Notes: generated by a model from the letters alone, not told the origin. A stretch of 64,000 nt of DNA from Apostichopus japonicus (GCF_037975245.1 NC_092577.1:9461013-9525012); one strand, 5' to 3'; numbered from the stretch's first letter, positions 37,179 to 49,405 are shown. Program-made: numbers and translations.

Positions 37179-38949
37179 TGTCACGGGTCAGCCAACTTTT
37201 ACACCTTGGAAGGGTGATACCTTTTCTCTCTCTCGTATACTAGAGCCCTTCTACAACCAAAACAAAAACACACAAAGATATTTTATTGTCTTTTTCTCTA
37301 CGTTTAATTACTTTAATACACAATTAACCTATTAGTGTGATGCACCACAAATTACAATATTCCGACATCAAAAATACCTAAAATTATCTTACTAAAATAT
37401 ACGCCGCGCCCTTATCATTTAACTTATGTCTCAATCACTTCTTGCACTCTTATAATATTAATCTCTTATTTTGTTATTCTCTTTCTTTTAATTTTTATTT
37501 CTTAATTTAGACTTCCCCTTAAGTTGTTAAAAGACGCTAGGTTATGGATCAACGTTCAATGGCAAGTCAGCTTAAATTCCCAAAATATCACATGCATAAC
37601 AACGTAAATATATCTTTTGTCTAATCATTTGTTAAAAATGCATCGAGCTATTGAACTGTTCAGGAGCGTCTAGAAGTTCGGAAGTAATGTTCGGGTATCT
37701 GTCAGTTCGTTGAACGATTAAAACATCTGCCAATTATGACAAAGTCAAGTGCTAATAATTCACGGTTCGCCAATACAGTTTCAAACCTCCATGAGAACCG
37801 GCAACGTCTCGATGTTCACCCGTCCTCGTGACCGGGGCGTGAAATGGAGACCAATAATCGAGCGAGCGACGTCACTCGTGTCCCAGCCCAAAGTTAAAAG
37901 CCTGAAAACAACATCAAACACTAAAACACGATGTGATACTTGTCAAAACTGTCAAAATACTGTTTCAAGCCTGAACGTTCAATCGTCTTATGTTGACTTT
38001 GACGTTGCAACTCGAAAACGATAAATATATAAGGGATTTAAAGAGCAGTACTTCCAACGTACATTACTACTCTATCACTAATCTCTCTATAATGCTCCCT
38101 AAATACAATACTCCTACAGGATGAAATACAGGTGACATTTATTACCCTTCTTCGGCCACCGAATATTAAAACCACAGTGAATCAGTCTGTCGACCCGAAT
38201 CACGACCCTAATTAGCATACCAATTCACCCCATGTCAGGGATGACCAAAAACAACCCTATCAAGCTAGTGACAGTCAGTACACACAATAATCTTTATTGC
38301 TACTACACATTCCTAATATTGTAATACAGTATTTCACTCTCTAAGGGAAAAGAAAACGTGTAACTCACCATTTAGATGGAAAAATGGCTCTAAACACACA
38401 ACAGGAAACTGGTCTCGACAAGCGTCTGGCGTCTCGACATCAGGCAGAAACTCCTCCTAATAAAGCTCTAATCTACCTTCGCTATACTCTGACGCCCTTG
38501 CTCAGATATTATATATAACCCTTGAAAGTGATTTTGGCAACGAGGCAGCTTTCTAGCTGTTGCGAAAACTAACGCAGTCAGACCGTTGGGGAAAAGACAC
38601 GTTACATGACAAAGGTCTGCGACGGACTGTACCCAACTTTTCTCTGGTGTGGCTCCATACGACAATGACACTATACCCGCACATACCTTGGTTCTTTCAC
38701 TATCCTACCCCTTTTGTTAGCAACGTCTTCGCGCTATACAAAGCAGGAAGCTAATTACTACCAGCCTGAAATTCAGACTACAAGACAATTACGTAACACG
38801 CCTAAAATTTCGTAACGCACCTATGCGTAGCGCTCATTCTTGCCCTACATATCTACAAACAAAAGCAAACTACGGCGGACTTGTTGGACCGCAAAACACA
38901 ACAACTCCCTAGCCTACGGAGGATTCAAATTTCCCTCAAAAACTTGACA
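37179..38949 (-). repeat. 3' LTR of the gypsy element
   Basis: It begins TGTCACGGGTCAGCC and ends AAAAACTTGACA on the plus strand (the TGTCA/TGACA ends are inverted). At 1771 bp it is long for this class. An AT-rich block with TATATAA at about 38511-38518 could serve as promoter when read on the minus strand. The three short frames it contains occur identically in the other LTR and are not genes. Confidence 0.96.
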
Positions 38950-38952
38950 AAA

Positions 38953-38962
38953 CTCCCCCCTT
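38953..38962 (-). other. polypurine tract
   Basis: AAGGGGGGAG on the minus strand, three bases before the 3' LTR: the expected primer for plus-strand DNA synthesis. Confidence 0.85.
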
Positions 38963-38999
38963 AAGAAAATGTTATACCTATAACTTTTCCTTGGGAAAT

Positions 39000-41900
39000 T
39001 TACGGGATAGCCCTACTAAGAAAATCTGCGCCGATATTGTCTCGACCTTTAATGACCCTGATATGGTATCGATAGTGCTGTAATATCAATGCCCAACGCA
39101 TTATGCGCCCATTTGCGACCTTAGATTTTTGAATGCATTTGAGGGGTTTATGATCGGTCTCGATAACAAAGTTTGTGCCATAAAGATATGGTTCGAATTT
39201 CTCAACTGCCCACACAATCGCATAACATTCCCTCTCAATTACAGAGTAATTCTTCTGAGCATTGGTGAACTTTTTGCTTGCGTATGCAACTGGAAACTTT
39301 ACCTCCTCACTTTCTTGGAGCAATACAGCGGCCATACCAACATCACTGGCATCAGTTCTTAATATGAATTGTTTCTCCAAGTCGGGTAGATGAAGTATCG
39401 GAGAGTCGCATAGTTTATGTTTTAGAGACCGGAATGATCGCTCTTGTGCCTCCTCCCATCGTATCTTGTTGGGTTCACCCTTTTTCAATTTATCTGTTAG
39501 GGGTATTGCTACTTCCGCATAGTTTGGAATGAACGACCGATAATATCCGGCAAGACCGAGGAAGGACCTTAATTGGGATTTAGTTTGAGGTCGGGGTGCA
39601 TCCTTAATTGCTTCTAGTTTTTCTGGTCTTGGGGAAATCTTTCCTTTACAGACTATATGCCCCAAAAACTCGACCTCGCCATATCCAACACAGCATTTTG
39701 ATGGTTTTGCCGTCAAATTATGCTCCCTCAGGCGCTTCAAGATCTCTTCAAGTGCAGTTAAATGATCTTCGAAAGTGGCAGTGTGAACCAAAATATCATC
39801 TATGTAATTGTCAACATTTGGGATTCCTTTCAGTAGTTTTCTCATGACACGACTGAACGTAGCTGCCGAGTTGATTAACCCAAACGGCATCGTGTTAAAT
39901 TGGTATAAACCATGGTGTGTGATGAAAGCAGTCAACGGCTTTACTTCATCTTTGACTGGTATCTGCCAATACCCTTTTGATAAATCCAATTTGGTAAAGA
40001 AACAGTCTTTTGCAAGTTTTGTGAAGATTTCTGAAATATCAGGGATTGGTTCAGCATCAAATATAGTTTTCGCGTTCAATGCCCTATAATCGACACAGTA
40101 CCTGTTTGTGCCGTCAGACTTCTTAACAATGACCAACGGACTCGCATATGGACTGTCACTGTGCTCTATTACACCAATTTCTAACATTTGGCCAAGTTCT
40201 GTTTGAATTTCATGCCTTAAGCCATGGGGTGCAGGATACGCCTTTTTTCTTACAGGTTCCTCGTCGATGAGTTTGATGTCATGCTCACCAAGGTTTGTTT
40301 TTCCTGGTAAGTCCGTGAATACATCAGGATAACTGAAAATCAACTGTTCAATTTTGTGAATTTGGCCTTCTGAAAGATTCGTATTAACATGGACATCAGT
40401 TACTTTCTCTTTCGGAGTTACAATTGGGAGACCTATCATGTCATTCTTGGAAGCAAGATTACACTCGTGATCTAGAGTTACCACATCCTCGTTAATTACT
40501 GGCGCTTCAGTCAACTCCAACAATTCTGACACATAAATTGGTGAATTTCCGACTACCTGGGAGGTTGACCTAAAGTACTTTTTCAACATGTTTATGTGGT
40601 AGGTCTTTTGCACATGTCCCATATCGATAGTGTAATCGACCTCATTCACGACCTTTGATACGACATAGGGACCTTTCCATTGCATTAATAGTTTATTTTG
40701 ATCTGTTGGCAGTAAGAGCAACACTTCGTCACCCACAACAAGCTTTCTTGGTTTGGTTTTCCTATCATAGAAGGATTTGTACTTTGCCTGAGATTTTTGC
40801 AACTCTTTGCGAGCTAGTCTACACGTTTCACTCAGCCTTTGTTTGAGATCCATGACGTATTGATACGTGTTTCGGGTTTCAGTTTCTTCAGTTTCATTCG
40901 TCCACAGTTCTTTTAGGATTTGGATTGGGCCTCTTACAGTCCTACCATATAGAAGTTCGAATGGGGAGAATTTGGTCGAGCCCTGTGGTGTCTCTCTATA
41001 GGCAAATAGGAGCGGGTCAATGTACCGATCCCAATCTTTAGGGCGCTCATCACACATTTTGCGTAACATGGATTTCAAGGTGGCGTTGAATCTTTCGACC
41101 AAGCCATTGCACCTAGGATTGTACGGGGTTGTAGTTAACTGCTCAATGGAGAGGAGTCTTCCTACTTCCTTCATTACGTTAGAAATGAATTGTGGACCTT
41201 GATCGGTAAGAATTTCATGCGGAAATCCGACCCTAGAGAATATATTTAGCAATTCCTCAGCTACCTTTTCGGATTCAATCGACTTCATAGGGGCAGCTTC
41301 GGGGTAGCGCGTCGCATAGTCAACTAGCACTAAGATGTAGCGATGGCCGCGTTCAGATGATGGGAATATGGGACCGACAATATCAGCTGCCACGCGCTGA
41401 AATGGCACATCAATAATTGGGGAAGAGCCTAGTGGTACCCTAGAGACTTTACCTTTTGGGGTCGTGCGCTGGCACAGGTCACATGATCTACAAAAACGCC
41501 GTACGTCCGCCTGAAGCGCAGGCCAAAAAAAATTGGACAGAATCCGATCGACAGTCTTCTGTGTGCCTAAATGGCCGCCAAGGAGCGATTCGTGAGCGAT
41601 ACTCATGACGCTTTGCCTCAATTTTGTGGGCACAACAACTTGCCGAATTGTAGCGTCGCCTGGTTTGCCTGGATTCGAAAATTCTCTGCAGAGAATACCA
41701 TTTCGCATGACAAAAGTCGCAGAACTGCCGCTTTTGTGCTTGACAATTTGACCTATTTTCTCACGGACCTTAGATAAGGAGGGGTCACTTTGCTGCTGCC
41801 TTTTGAGCTCATCCGCGTCCACAATGTCCGGCATAGGTTCTTTTACTTTAAGTGGTTTAAATGGCTTCTCTTTTGCTTGGCTACGCGTCTGCACCGCACC

Positions 41901-43584
41901 TACGATTTCTGGGGGGTCGCACTTCGAATTTTGTGGTTCCCATTTAGGATCTGGTTGCCATGGTAAACACGCACCAGGGATATTACCGATCAGTACATCA
42001 CACGTGGGGTTATCCACACATGCTGCTGAGACCGTGCCAACATAGTAGGAAGAATCAATTGGGACAGATGCTACTGGAACATAGCGTACAGTTTGATCAG
42101 CAAGTACGCAAGGGACAAATTCACCTGTGAGCATATCTGGGGAGACCAATGCGCGCTTGACTACAACGCCATTACAACCAGTATCACGGAGTACTTGCAC
42201 CTTCACATCGCCAATGAATCCCACAGCTACTGGCATGTTTGTTTCGACTAATTTAGAAACTGCATTTACAATAGGTATTGTGTAGCCACACTTAAGTTCC
42301 AAACGATCGTTTACTAACACGTCATCTGTTGGCCTATCCACTTTAGCAAACGAAATCATGGTGGGGGTTTCAGCTTCGCTGGGTTGTTCATCCCTCCCAT
42401 CACCCTCTACTCCATCAATGTCCGGTTGGTCAACTTCATCAAGTTCACAACTCGTTCGAACAATGTCAACAAGCATCGCCATAGTTGGAACAAACGATTT
42501 GGGGGCCAGCCTACATCGTTTCCAAAAATGACCCGGTTTTCTACAATAATAGCATACTGCCGTTTTCCTGGGCACAGACGATTGATTTCTTGGGGGTTGT
42601 TTAACTGCCTCCGTTTTAGGTCTGGAATCAACCACATTACTGAATGGATTTCTCATTCGACCCCATCCCTTATGGACATCCAAATATCCATCAGCTAGTT
42701 TAGAAGCATCGCTAAGATTTTTTGGTTTTCTTTCTTTAATGAAAATTGCCAGCTCTGTTGGGATAGCCTGATATAATTGATCCAACACCAAATGCTCTCT
42801 AAGAGTATCATATTCGTATTTTACCTTGGAGGTATCAATCCATCTATCAAAGTATTTGCATAGTTTTGACACAAACTGGGTTGCCGTTTCATTCTTGTCT
42901 GGTTTTGAAGATCTGAATTTGATTTTGTAGCCATCAGGAGTTAGATTGTATCTACGCAACAACGCTAGCTTCAACCGATCGTAATCGTTAGCCTCGCTAC
43001 TAGGAAGCGTACCGTAAGTAAACAGTGCCTTACCAGTCAAAAGCGACGAGAGATTTATCGCCCAGTCCTGCCTTTCCCATTTCTGCGCACCCGCGTACCT
43101 TTCAAAACGATCTAAATAGGCATCCAAGTCATCGCTTTCACTGAAGCATGGTAGCTTCGGTGGTTTGGCTTTTTGTGTCACCGTCCTATGAGCATCACCA
43201 GAGTTGCCACTTGTAGCATTTTCTTTCTTAAGTGATTCTAGGTCAATTTGCAATTGCAACAATTCTCTATCTTCTGATCTACGCTGCCTTTCTTCATCGC
43301 GACGAAGTTTACATTTGTCACTTTCATTCATCACGAATGTTTGCAGATCGGACCCCTCGAGTCCAAATGAAGATCCTATTTCTACAAGTTTTTGGATTTC
43401 CAGATCCCCAATTTTGGCCATGACTCCTAATGAAGGACATACACCAAATACACAAGTAATCACGATTAAACTCACGATATACAGAGAACTTGAAATAGAA
43501 CCACTGGAGTTGCCAATGTCCCACGAACGAGAGACGCCGAGACGCTTGGTCCAGACCAGCCTCCTGAAAAGCAACGGAAACATG
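39000..43584 (-). CDS. gag-pol: gag-pol polyprotein, Gag-PR-INT-RT-RNaseH order
   Basis: One ORF encodes all proteins for copying and inserting the element; numbers count from 43589. Gag spans about 57-365 with LDAYLDRFERYA and a zinc knuckle CYYCRKPGHFWKRC at 346-359. Protease has DTG at 469-471. Integrase follows: an HHCC-type zinc region (H665, H673, C703, C706) and a D736, D796, E832 triad, the last pair 35 residues apart. A GPYVV-type region (972-976) leads to reverse transcriptase: LDLSKGYWQI at 1201 and YIDD at 1262-1265. RNase H follows, with TDAS at 1412 and TDHKPL at 1478. In most Ty3/gypsy elements integrase comes last; here it comes before RT, as in Ty1/copia and in Gmr1. The first ATG is at 43584, but MAKIGDLE at 43421 suits a Gag start better. 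All catalytic residues are present and there is no frameshift. Confidence 0.96.
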
Positions 43585-43664
43585 AACAATTAGTAATCTC
43601 AATACAGAATAAGATAATATGGACCCTTTCGTACACCTATTTGAACAAGTGAGAGAATTAAATT

Positions 43665-43681
43665 TCCCGGACAGGCCCCCA
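43665..43681 (-). other. primer-binding site, tRNA-Pro-like
   Basis: On the minus strand TGGGGGCCTGTCCGGGA starts two bases after the 5' LTR. It matches the complement of the 3' end of animal tRNA-Pro, TGGGGGCTCGTCCGGGA as I recall it, except for two bases. Confidence 0.75.
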
Positions 43682-43683
43682 TT

Positions 43684-45454
43684 TGTCACGGGTCAGCCAA
43701 CTTTTACACCTTGGAAGGGTGATACCTTTTCTCTCTCTCGTATACTAGAGCCCTTCTACAACCAAAACAAAAACACACAAAGATATTTTATTGTCTTTTT
43801 CTCTACGTTTAATTACTTTAATACACAATTAACCTATTAGTGTGATGCACCACAAATTACAATATTCCGACATCAAAAATACCTAAAATTATCTTACTAA
43901 AATATACGCCGCGCCCTTATCATTTAACTTATGTCTCAATCACTTCTTGCACTCTTATAATATTAATCTCTTATTTTGTTATTCTCTTTCTTTTAATTTT
44001 TATTTCTTAATTTAGACTTCCCCTTAAGTTGTTAAAAGACGCTAGGTTATGGATCAACGTTCAATGGCAAGTCAGCTTAAATTCCCAAAATATCACATGC
44101 ATAACAACGTAAATATATCTTTTGTCTAATCATTTGTTAAAAATGCATCGAGCTATTGAACTGTTCAGGAGCGTCTAGAAGTTCGGAAGTAATGTTCGGG
44201 TATCTGTCAGTTCGTTGAACGATTAAAACATCTGCCAATTATGACAAAGTCAAGTGCTAATAATTCACGGTTCGCCAATACAGTTTCAAACCTCCATGAG
44301 AACCGGCAACGTCTCGATGTTCACCCGTCCTCGTGACCGGGGCGTGAAATGGAGACCAATAATCGAGCGAGCGACGTCACTCGTGTCCCAGCCCAAAGTT
44401 AAAAGCCTGAAAACAACATCAAACACTAAAACACGATGTGATACTTGTCAAAACTGTCAAAATACTGTTTCAAGCCTGAACGTTCAATCGTCTTATGTTG
44501 ACTTTGACGTTGCAACTCGAAAACGATAAATATATAAGGGATTTAAAGAGCAGTACTTCCAACGTACATTACTACTCTATCACTAATCTCTCTATAATGC
44601 TCCCTAAATACAATACTCCTACAGGATGAAATACAGGTGACATTTATTACCCTTCTTCGGCCACCGAATATTAAAACCACAGTGAATCAGTCTGTCGACC
44701 CGAATCACGACCCTAATTAACATACCAATTCACCCCATGTCAGGGATGACCAAAAACAACCCTATCAAGCTAGTGACAGTCAGTACACACAATAATCTTT
44801 ATTGCTACTACACATTCCTAATATTGTAATACAGTATTTCACTCTCTAAGGGAAAAGAAAACGTGTAACTCACCATTTAGATGGAAAAATGGCTCTAAAC
44901 ACACAACAGGAAACTGGTCTCGACAAGCGTCTGGCGTCTCGACATCAGGCAGAAACTCCTCCTAATAAAGCTCTAATCTACCTTCGCTATACTCTGACGC
45001 CCTTGCTCAGATATTATATATAACCCTTGAAAGTGATTTTGGCAACGAGGCAGCTTTCTAGCTGTTGCGAAAACTAACGCAGTCAGACCGTTGGGGAAAA
45101 GACACGTTACATGACAAAGGTCTGCGACGGACTGTACCCAACTTTTCTCTGGTGTGGCTCCATACGACAATGACACTATACCCGCACATACCTTGGTTCT
45201 TTCACTATCCTACCCCTTTTGTTAGCAACGTCTTCGCGCTATACAAAGCAGGAAGCTAATTACTACCAGCCTGAAATTCAGACTACAAGACAATTACGTA
45301 ACACGCCTAAAATTTCGTAACGCACCTATGCGTAGCGCTCATTCTTGCCCTACATATCTACAAACAAAAGCAAACTACGGCGGACTTGTTGGACCGCAAA
45401 ACACAACAACTCCCTAGCCTACGGAGGATTCAAATTTCCCTCAAAAACTTGACA
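43684..45454 (-). repeat. 5' LTR of the gypsy element
   Basis: Same length and, apart from A at 44720, the same sequence as far as I could compare as the 3' LTR. It should drive transcription leftward into gag-pol. Confidence 0.96.
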
Positions 45455-46075
45455 GACACCCCCTCCCCTTATACCCCTCCCCCAGGACGGCAATTCGTGG
45501 CATGGACCAGCATTTGCCTTCTCAATAGTTGGGAGCTATGTAAATGTATGAGCATGAGGATTCACAGTTTAACACCATTTTGCAGTTACAGGTTGGTTGT
45601 AAGAAATCTATAACCTATCAGAAATAAAATTTCTTGAGAAAGATGATCCCAACTTTGTTTTATAAATATTTTAGAAAATTACACCTGGGAAACATTTTTT
45701 TTAGAAGTAAATTAACATCACCATTGTACACTTTTGTCGCACCAAATTGCATCTGAGGGCATTCAGCAATAGAAAATTTTCCAGACCCCTCCTCATATCA
45801 CTCTAATGCCACTTTGGCCCCTCCCAAACAAAGGTCCTGGATCCGCCAGTGGTATTATTTACTTCCTCGACCCCTACCTTACAACATATCCAATCGACGT
45901 AAGTTTTTTAACTGTGTGTTTTCACTGGGCATGTATAACGTTACGTACATTTACTTCCATTGGCGCCAAAATGTCTGTTATAAATCTCAAACATCACCCA
46001 CGAAAAGCTACGAAACACCTGTATATGAATATCGGTGACTCATGCTATTGAATACCTGTTCACATCTAGAATATA

Positions 46076-48265
46076 CAGGTGCGTATCCAGGGGGGGGGCG
46101 TTGGGTGCGCGCGCCCCCCGGGTAAGAAAAAGAGGAGAGAAAAAAAGAGAAGAAAAAAGGAAAAAAGAGGGGAAAAAGAGGAGGAGGAGAGGAAGGAAGG
46201 GAAAAGAAAAAGAAGAAAGAGAGAAGAAGGAGAAAAGGAGGGAGTAAAAGAAAAACGCAAAGACACCGGGAAGAGAAAGAGGAACAGTGACATCATTACA
46301 GCGCTGAAGGGTAGCCAGTGACGGATCAATGATTTCGTAAAAGTGTGCCTCACCCTACCCCTTACACCGACAACTCCATTTTTTTGACGTTTCCATTTTC
46401 CTCTCTCACTAATGATCTATATATATACTATATATGGTCTATCATAACGCGTGTGTAGAATTGTGCTATGAAACCAACTGTGACTGGTTTCGAACTCGAC
46501 CGTGTCGTCGGGGAACATGACGCATTTTGGGATGGGAGCGACCGCCCCCCCCCCATTCAGCATTTTTTTAAATGATATCGCTAAGTAATTTCAAAATAGG
46601 AAGTGCTTAGATGCAACTTACAAGGCCTGGGAAGTGTCATTTCCAGCGATCTGGGAGACATTTTCGGCCAAAATTTGCTTGTACGCTTCGCGCTAACAAA
46701 TGGTCCTGGGTAGTGCCATTTCCAGCGATCTGGGAGGCATTTTCGGCCAAAATTTTCTTGTACGCTTCGCGCCAACCTATGGTGGCGCTACGCTTAGATA
46801 ATTTGCCTACAGGCTTCGCCCCTCCCTTGGCAAATTCCTCGCTACGCGCCTGTTCGAATTTGTAACGCAAACAGCAGATATCACATCATATCAGTGAGCA
46901 TGAAAATGGCGTTCCAGGATGAAAATCCTCAAAACTGTCCGACTTGCCTGAAAAAATAACCGAAATTTTTTGCGCGCGTTCAACATGTCAATGTCAATAT
47001 CATATAAGCAAGCATCGGTTATTACATCGCATGCCATCATGTACCGTACGGTCCGCTAAAATTGCGCAGTATACCGCGGGATGCTAATGTAAACAACGAC
47101 ATGTCTCATGTAGATGTATAAAAAGCATGAAGGTCCAATTATGTCAAAAGTTTCTTTTACATTAGTAATGGCGAATTAGGGGCTGCACCCCCGCCGCGCA
47201 GTGGCGGAGCGTCCATACGGTCAGGGGGCGGATGCGCCCCTGACGGACTCAAATGGACTGCTGGCGCCTTTTTTAGCTCTTTACCACTTTTTACTTATTC
47301 TAGATTATTGACTTTTTTATTGCGCTCTCATCTACTTATTGACATTTGTCACATTTTGTTGGTGTAATTTGGCGATGACACCCTATTCTTCGTTTATCTG
47401 CAAATTAGCCAGGCCCTGAAAGGGTCCTTTCCGGCGATCTAGGGAGTATCTTTACTCAAAATTTGTCTGTGCGCTACGCGCCAACCAGTGGTGGCGCTCC
47501 GCTTAGATAGTGTCGAAAGCGCCCCTACAGACCATTCTCGCCCCTCCTGACCAATACCCCTACAGTAGCTCCGCCACTGCCGCCGCGCCTCCTACGCCTA
47601 TGTGTGTAGTGTTCGCTTTCGGAAATATCTGCTATTTTTTCATTTCCTTCAACCAAGTTTGATAATAGCCGTTATAAGAGGCTTAATATTTGTACACCAA
47701 TAAATTAACTGTGTCTGAATTTTCGAAAATTTCTGACCAACATTCTGCATCACACTTCCCTCTACTCGTGCAATTTTGACCGGTCTGTTAGGGGTTGAAG
47801 GTAGTTTTTCTATATTGGTTGTCCATAGATGAAATTTTGTACAACATTATGGGTATGTTTTCAAGTGAGTTTATTCACGAGAAATGTGAATTTTCAAATT
47901 CTGAACAAATTTGGGGCTTAAAACCTTGAAAAGTGGGGCTGACGGGTATTGTGAGCCGCGACGTAGAATCACCTACAAAAGCAAAGACCCACAGGACATG
48001 CGATCAGGTCGAACATGACGTGTGCCGGGTTGACAATCTTCATAAAGGTTATGGATGGAAAAAATACTATTAGGAAATACTTGGTTCTCAGGCCAAAAGT
48101 GTACATCTGGTTGGTCATTTCAAGCCCGAGAAGTGCCGTTTCCGGTGATCTGGGGGGGTATCAAAACCAGAAATTTTCTTGTACGCTGCGCGCCAACCGA
48201 TGGTGGCGCTCCGCTTAGATAGTAATTCGCGCCCCCCGGGTTAGAAAATCCTGGATACGCGCCTG
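46076..48265 (-). mobile_element. 2.19-kb element with 5-bp TSD ATATA, copy B
   Basis: Inverted copy of 18298-20468. The ends are CAGGTGCGTATCCAGGG and CCTGGATACGCGCCTG, and ATATA flanks both sides (46071-46075 and 48266-48270). It carries the same parts in reverse order: polypurine tract, double core module (about 46605-46795), nested MITE, core modules at about 47413 and 48120. With copy A it forms a roughly 2.2-kb inverted repeat about 25.6 kb apart. Open frames of 60-95 codons on both strands correspond between the copies only because the DNA does. Confidence 0.87.
47209..47579. mobile_element. nested hAT-like MITE, TSD CCGCCGCG
   Basis: CAGTGGCGGAGCGTCC to GCTCCGCCACTG, with exact 8-bp flanks CCGCCGCG. 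Same insertion as 18988-19359. Confidence 0.9.
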
Positions 48266-48317
48266 ATATATCACTGACAATTAATGGTTCAGTGTTATAT
48301 TAGTGTAGTTTACAGAG

Positions 48318-49405
48318 CAGGCGCGGCGGAACGGAAAAATTATTGGGGGGGCTAATGTGTGGAGACTCTCTAAGCGGAGCGCCACCATCGGTTGGCGCGG
48401 AGCGTACAAGAAAATTTTGGGTTTTTTCAAACCCCCAGATGGCCGGAAACGGCACTTCCCGAGTGTTTTATGCTGCGAATACCTGGCCCTAAAATATGGG
48501 TCTCAAGCCTGCAATTTCTCAGATTGCACGTAAAGTCTGTAAAAACATTGTAATTTGTATATTCGATGGTGTTTTAAGAGAGTAACTATTACTCGTAGTG
48601 TACTCGCAAAGACGTTTTTGAGTGTAGTAAGGGCAGTGGCGGAGCTAGGGGTATTGGTCGGGGGGGGGGCCAGAATGGTCTGTAGGGGCGCTTTCGACAC
48701 TATCTAAGCGGAGCGCCACCACAGGTTGGCGCGGAGCGTACAGAAAATTTTTGAGTAAAGATACTCCCGAGATTGCAGGAAATGACCCTCTCCGGGGCCT
48801 TGCTAATTTGCAGATAAACGGAGAATAAATAGGTGTCGTCGCCATTTTGTCGGAAAATTACACCGACAGAATATGACAAATGTCAATAGGTATATGAGAG
48901 CGCAATAAAATAGTCAAAAATCGCGAATAAGTAAAAAGTAGTGAAAAGCTGAAAAGGGCGCCAGCAGTCCATTTGAGTCCGTCAGGGGGGGGGGGCATCC
49001 GCCCCTGACTGTATATATGGACGCTCGATCCGCCACTAAGTAAGGGGATGTTGGAGAACTGGCTGAAATGAGGCAAGTCATTGGCCTAAGACGAAGTTGT
49101 GTTACGCTTACCGGTACTCACACTCACTGCTTCCACTTTTCACGGGGCGTGAAGACGCGGTTGGGGTGACAATGTGGTCTATAGCCAAGGGACGGGCCGA
49201 GGGTCCCCCAGCAATTACTAAAATTATTACACCTATAGAGTATACGTGTGCATCGGACAGATCGACAAGTATGCATTGAAAAATGGGCAGATGTACGTTT
49301 CGGAGCCTTGGTAAATATTGGGGGGGCTTATCATGCATTTGCCCCCTCAACTTTTTTATTGGGGGGGCTGAGCCCCCCCAAGCCCCCCCGGTTCCGCCGC
49401 CACTG
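48318..49405 (-). mobile_element. 1.09-kb hAT-like composite, TSD TTACAGAG
   Basis: The left end CAGGCGCGGCGGAAC pairs with the right end GGTTCCGCCGCCACTG. TTACAGAG is exact at 48310-48317 and 49406-49413. Two plus-strand core modules (about 48368 and 48698) lie inside. It is the inverse orientation of 35633-36705 and 62035-63098. Confidence 0.93.
48634..49038. mobile_element. nested hAT-like MITE, TSD AGTAAGGG
   Basis: It starts CAGTGGCGGAGCTAGGG and ends GATCCGCCACTA (last base changed). AGTAAGGG is exact on both sides. The same site holds this MITE in the other 1.07-kb composites (CCCTTACT read in reverse), so insertion preceded their spread. Confidence 0.9.

Larger units (their letters stand above)
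37179..45454 (-). mobile_element. Gmr1-type Ty3/gypsy LTR retrotransposon, full length
   Basis: A complete 8276-bp element on the minus strand. It has two 1771-bp LTRs, a primer-binding site, a gag-pol ORF without stops, a polypurine tract and a 5-bp TSD GACAC (37174-37178 and 45455-45459). The LTRs differ at one base that I noticed (38215 G, 44720 A), so insertion was recent and the element may still be active. The integrase-before-RT order marks the Gmr1 group, known from deuterostomes. No envelope-like ORF is present. Confidence 0.96.
35494..45851. mobile_element. hAT-like element split by two insertions, TSD GTATTATT
   Basis: The outer ends CACTGGCGGATCC and GGATCCGCCAGTG are exact inverse copies more than 10 kb apart. 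GTATTATT flanks both sides (35486-35493 and 45852-45859). Without the MITE composite (35633-36705) and the LTR retrotransposon (37179-45454), with their TSDs, the element is about 1.0 kb. Its remaining arms, including the C-rich CCCCTCCCCCAGGACGGC, match 16580-16908, so it is of the same broad hAT-like family and has no visible transposase. Confidence 0.88.

Noticed and set aside
37749-38024. 91-codon open frame, repeated exactly at 44254-44529
   Set aside because: It lies in both LTRs; identical copies reflect LTR identity, and no motif supports a protein.
43422-43584. Hydrophobic stretch IVSLIVITCVFGV before the Gag ATG, as a signal or envelope segment
   Set aside because: It lies upstream of the better Gag start MAKIGDLE and is probably untranslated leader; no envelope-like ORF exists in the element.
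39129-43593. Many plus-strand open frames across the retrotransposon
   Set aside because: Antisense shadows of the gag-pol ORF.
46035-46353. Possible CRISPR-like or regulatory purine array
   Set aside because: No spaced repeats; it is a simple purine tract in a transposon of an animal genome.
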